From assembly GCA_938091995.1 (NCBI GenBank), contig CALKNZ010000029.1:1-50059 (forward strand): a DNA stretch of 50,059 nucleotides, in the 5' to 3' direction. Both the position numbers and the translations under genes were made by a program. Positions 49,782 to 50,059 of the stretch are shown in pieces; the stretch's first letter is position 1; every line of letters starts with the position of its first letter. This DNA comes from an uncultured Luminiphilus sp. (GTDB taxonomy: Bacteria; Pseudomonadota; Gammaproteobacteria; Pseudomonadales; Halieaceae). The notes under the pieces were generated by a model. The model was not told the DNA's origin, did not search any database, and saw nothing but the letters and a program-made list of their open reading frames with translations.

Positions 49782-50059
49782 ATGGATATAATTTTGAATA
49801 AAGCAGCCATATTTTTAACAGAAACCCCTGCGTCAGTGAGTAAGTTTGCTCCCGTGTTCAATCCGACGAACGCCAGGGATAAGATTGATCTAGCAATAAT
49901 TGCGGTAATGTTGCCGAGAGAGCCTACTCGCGCGGTGAAAGAGGCTTTTATGCACTGCCATCTCGCTTTTGATGGCGTTCCCAAAGATGCCCTTGAGACC
50001 TATTTTGACGGACATAGTGCGGTTGCTTTGGAAATATTGCAGGGTCTTATGAGTACAGT
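49782..50059 (+). CDS. Hypothetical protein, 3' end beyond the window
   Basis: An open frame from ATG at 49782 runs 92 codons to the window edge without a stop. It begins MDIILNKAAIFLTETP, then has KFAPVFNPTNARDKIDLAIIAVML and ends ALEILQGLM. Composition and codon use look coding. There is no clear ribosome site, since the leader is AT-rich, and I recognise no family. A minus-strand frame at 49760-49984 in the same place is probably its shadow. Confidence 0.5.
   Translation, partial: MDIILNKAAIFLTETPASVSKFAPVFNPTNARDKIDLAIIAVMLPREPTRAVKEAFMHCHLAFDGVPKDALETYFDGHSAVALEILQGLMST

Noticed and set aside
49760-49984. 74-codon minus-strand frame at the right edge
   Set aside because: The plus-strand frame in the same place is longer, open to the edge and looks more like coding sequence.

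Overview
The window looks like chromosomal DNA from an aerobic, probably marine, gammaproteobacterium of the SAR92/OM60(NOR5)/Cellvibrionales type. This is inferred from gene content: lipA, nadK, pepN, type II tdk, rmf and rmuC alongside DUF2835, DUF1315, DUF2797, DUF3429 and DUF3833 genes, a CYP153 locus and a complete Bat locus. No database search was possible. I see no rRNA, tRNA, insertion sequence, prophage or CRISPR array.

Layout. 1-10 kb is mostly rightward: a Rid-family protein, RmuC, a META-domain protein with an amidohydrolase lipoprotein, a zinc-free MDR oxidoreductase, thymidine kinase and an M3 oligopeptidase lipoprotein; a DUF2835 gene points left. 10-16 kb is an accessory metabolic stretch: an EthD protein, a GST, a two-[4Fe-4S] protein of the QueG/reductive dehalogenase superfamily, a Coq4-like protein and a stand-alone molybdopterin oxidoreductase. 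16-23.4 kb is a rightward run: lipA, a glycosyltransferase, nadK, a rhomboid protease, DUF1315, DUF2797 and pepN. Two orphan response regulators follow (HD-GYP and OmpR type). 25.3-32.2 kb is a leftward six-gene MoxR/Bat operon, with rmf beyond it. 32.5-33.5 kb is a gene-poor, AT-richer gap holding tandem repeats and two back-to-back intrinsic terminators with no rightward gene in front of them, so it probably makes a small RNA or attenuated leader. 33.5-36.3 kb holds DUF3833, DUF3429, a GST-like protein and an SDR. 36.3-40 kb is an AraC regulator divergent from a desaturase-like protein, a [2Fe-2S] ferredoxin and a CYP153 P450, a likely alkane/fatty-acid terminal hydroxylation unit without its ferredoxin reductase. 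40-43.3 kb has an MHS-type transporter divergent from a two-gene operon. 43.4-50 kb has a PAS histidine kinase, a secreted phosphatase-like protein, an unknown secreted protein, two paralogous AraC regulators tail to tail, and the start of an unknown gene cut by the window edge.

The most notable item is at 41700-42236. Two adjacent reading frames that look like separate small ORFs are one frame interrupted by an in-frame TGA. That TGA is followed by Gly-Ser-Cys, giving the Sec-Gly-Ser-Cys signature of the UGSC selenoprotein family. The gene has a strong Shine-Dalgarno sequence, a possible SECIS-like hairpin at the right distance, and overlaps by 8 bases a downstream gene of unknown function that is probably its partner. 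This would be a selenocysteine-dependent two-gene system of unknown biochemical role that ordinary gene calling splits.
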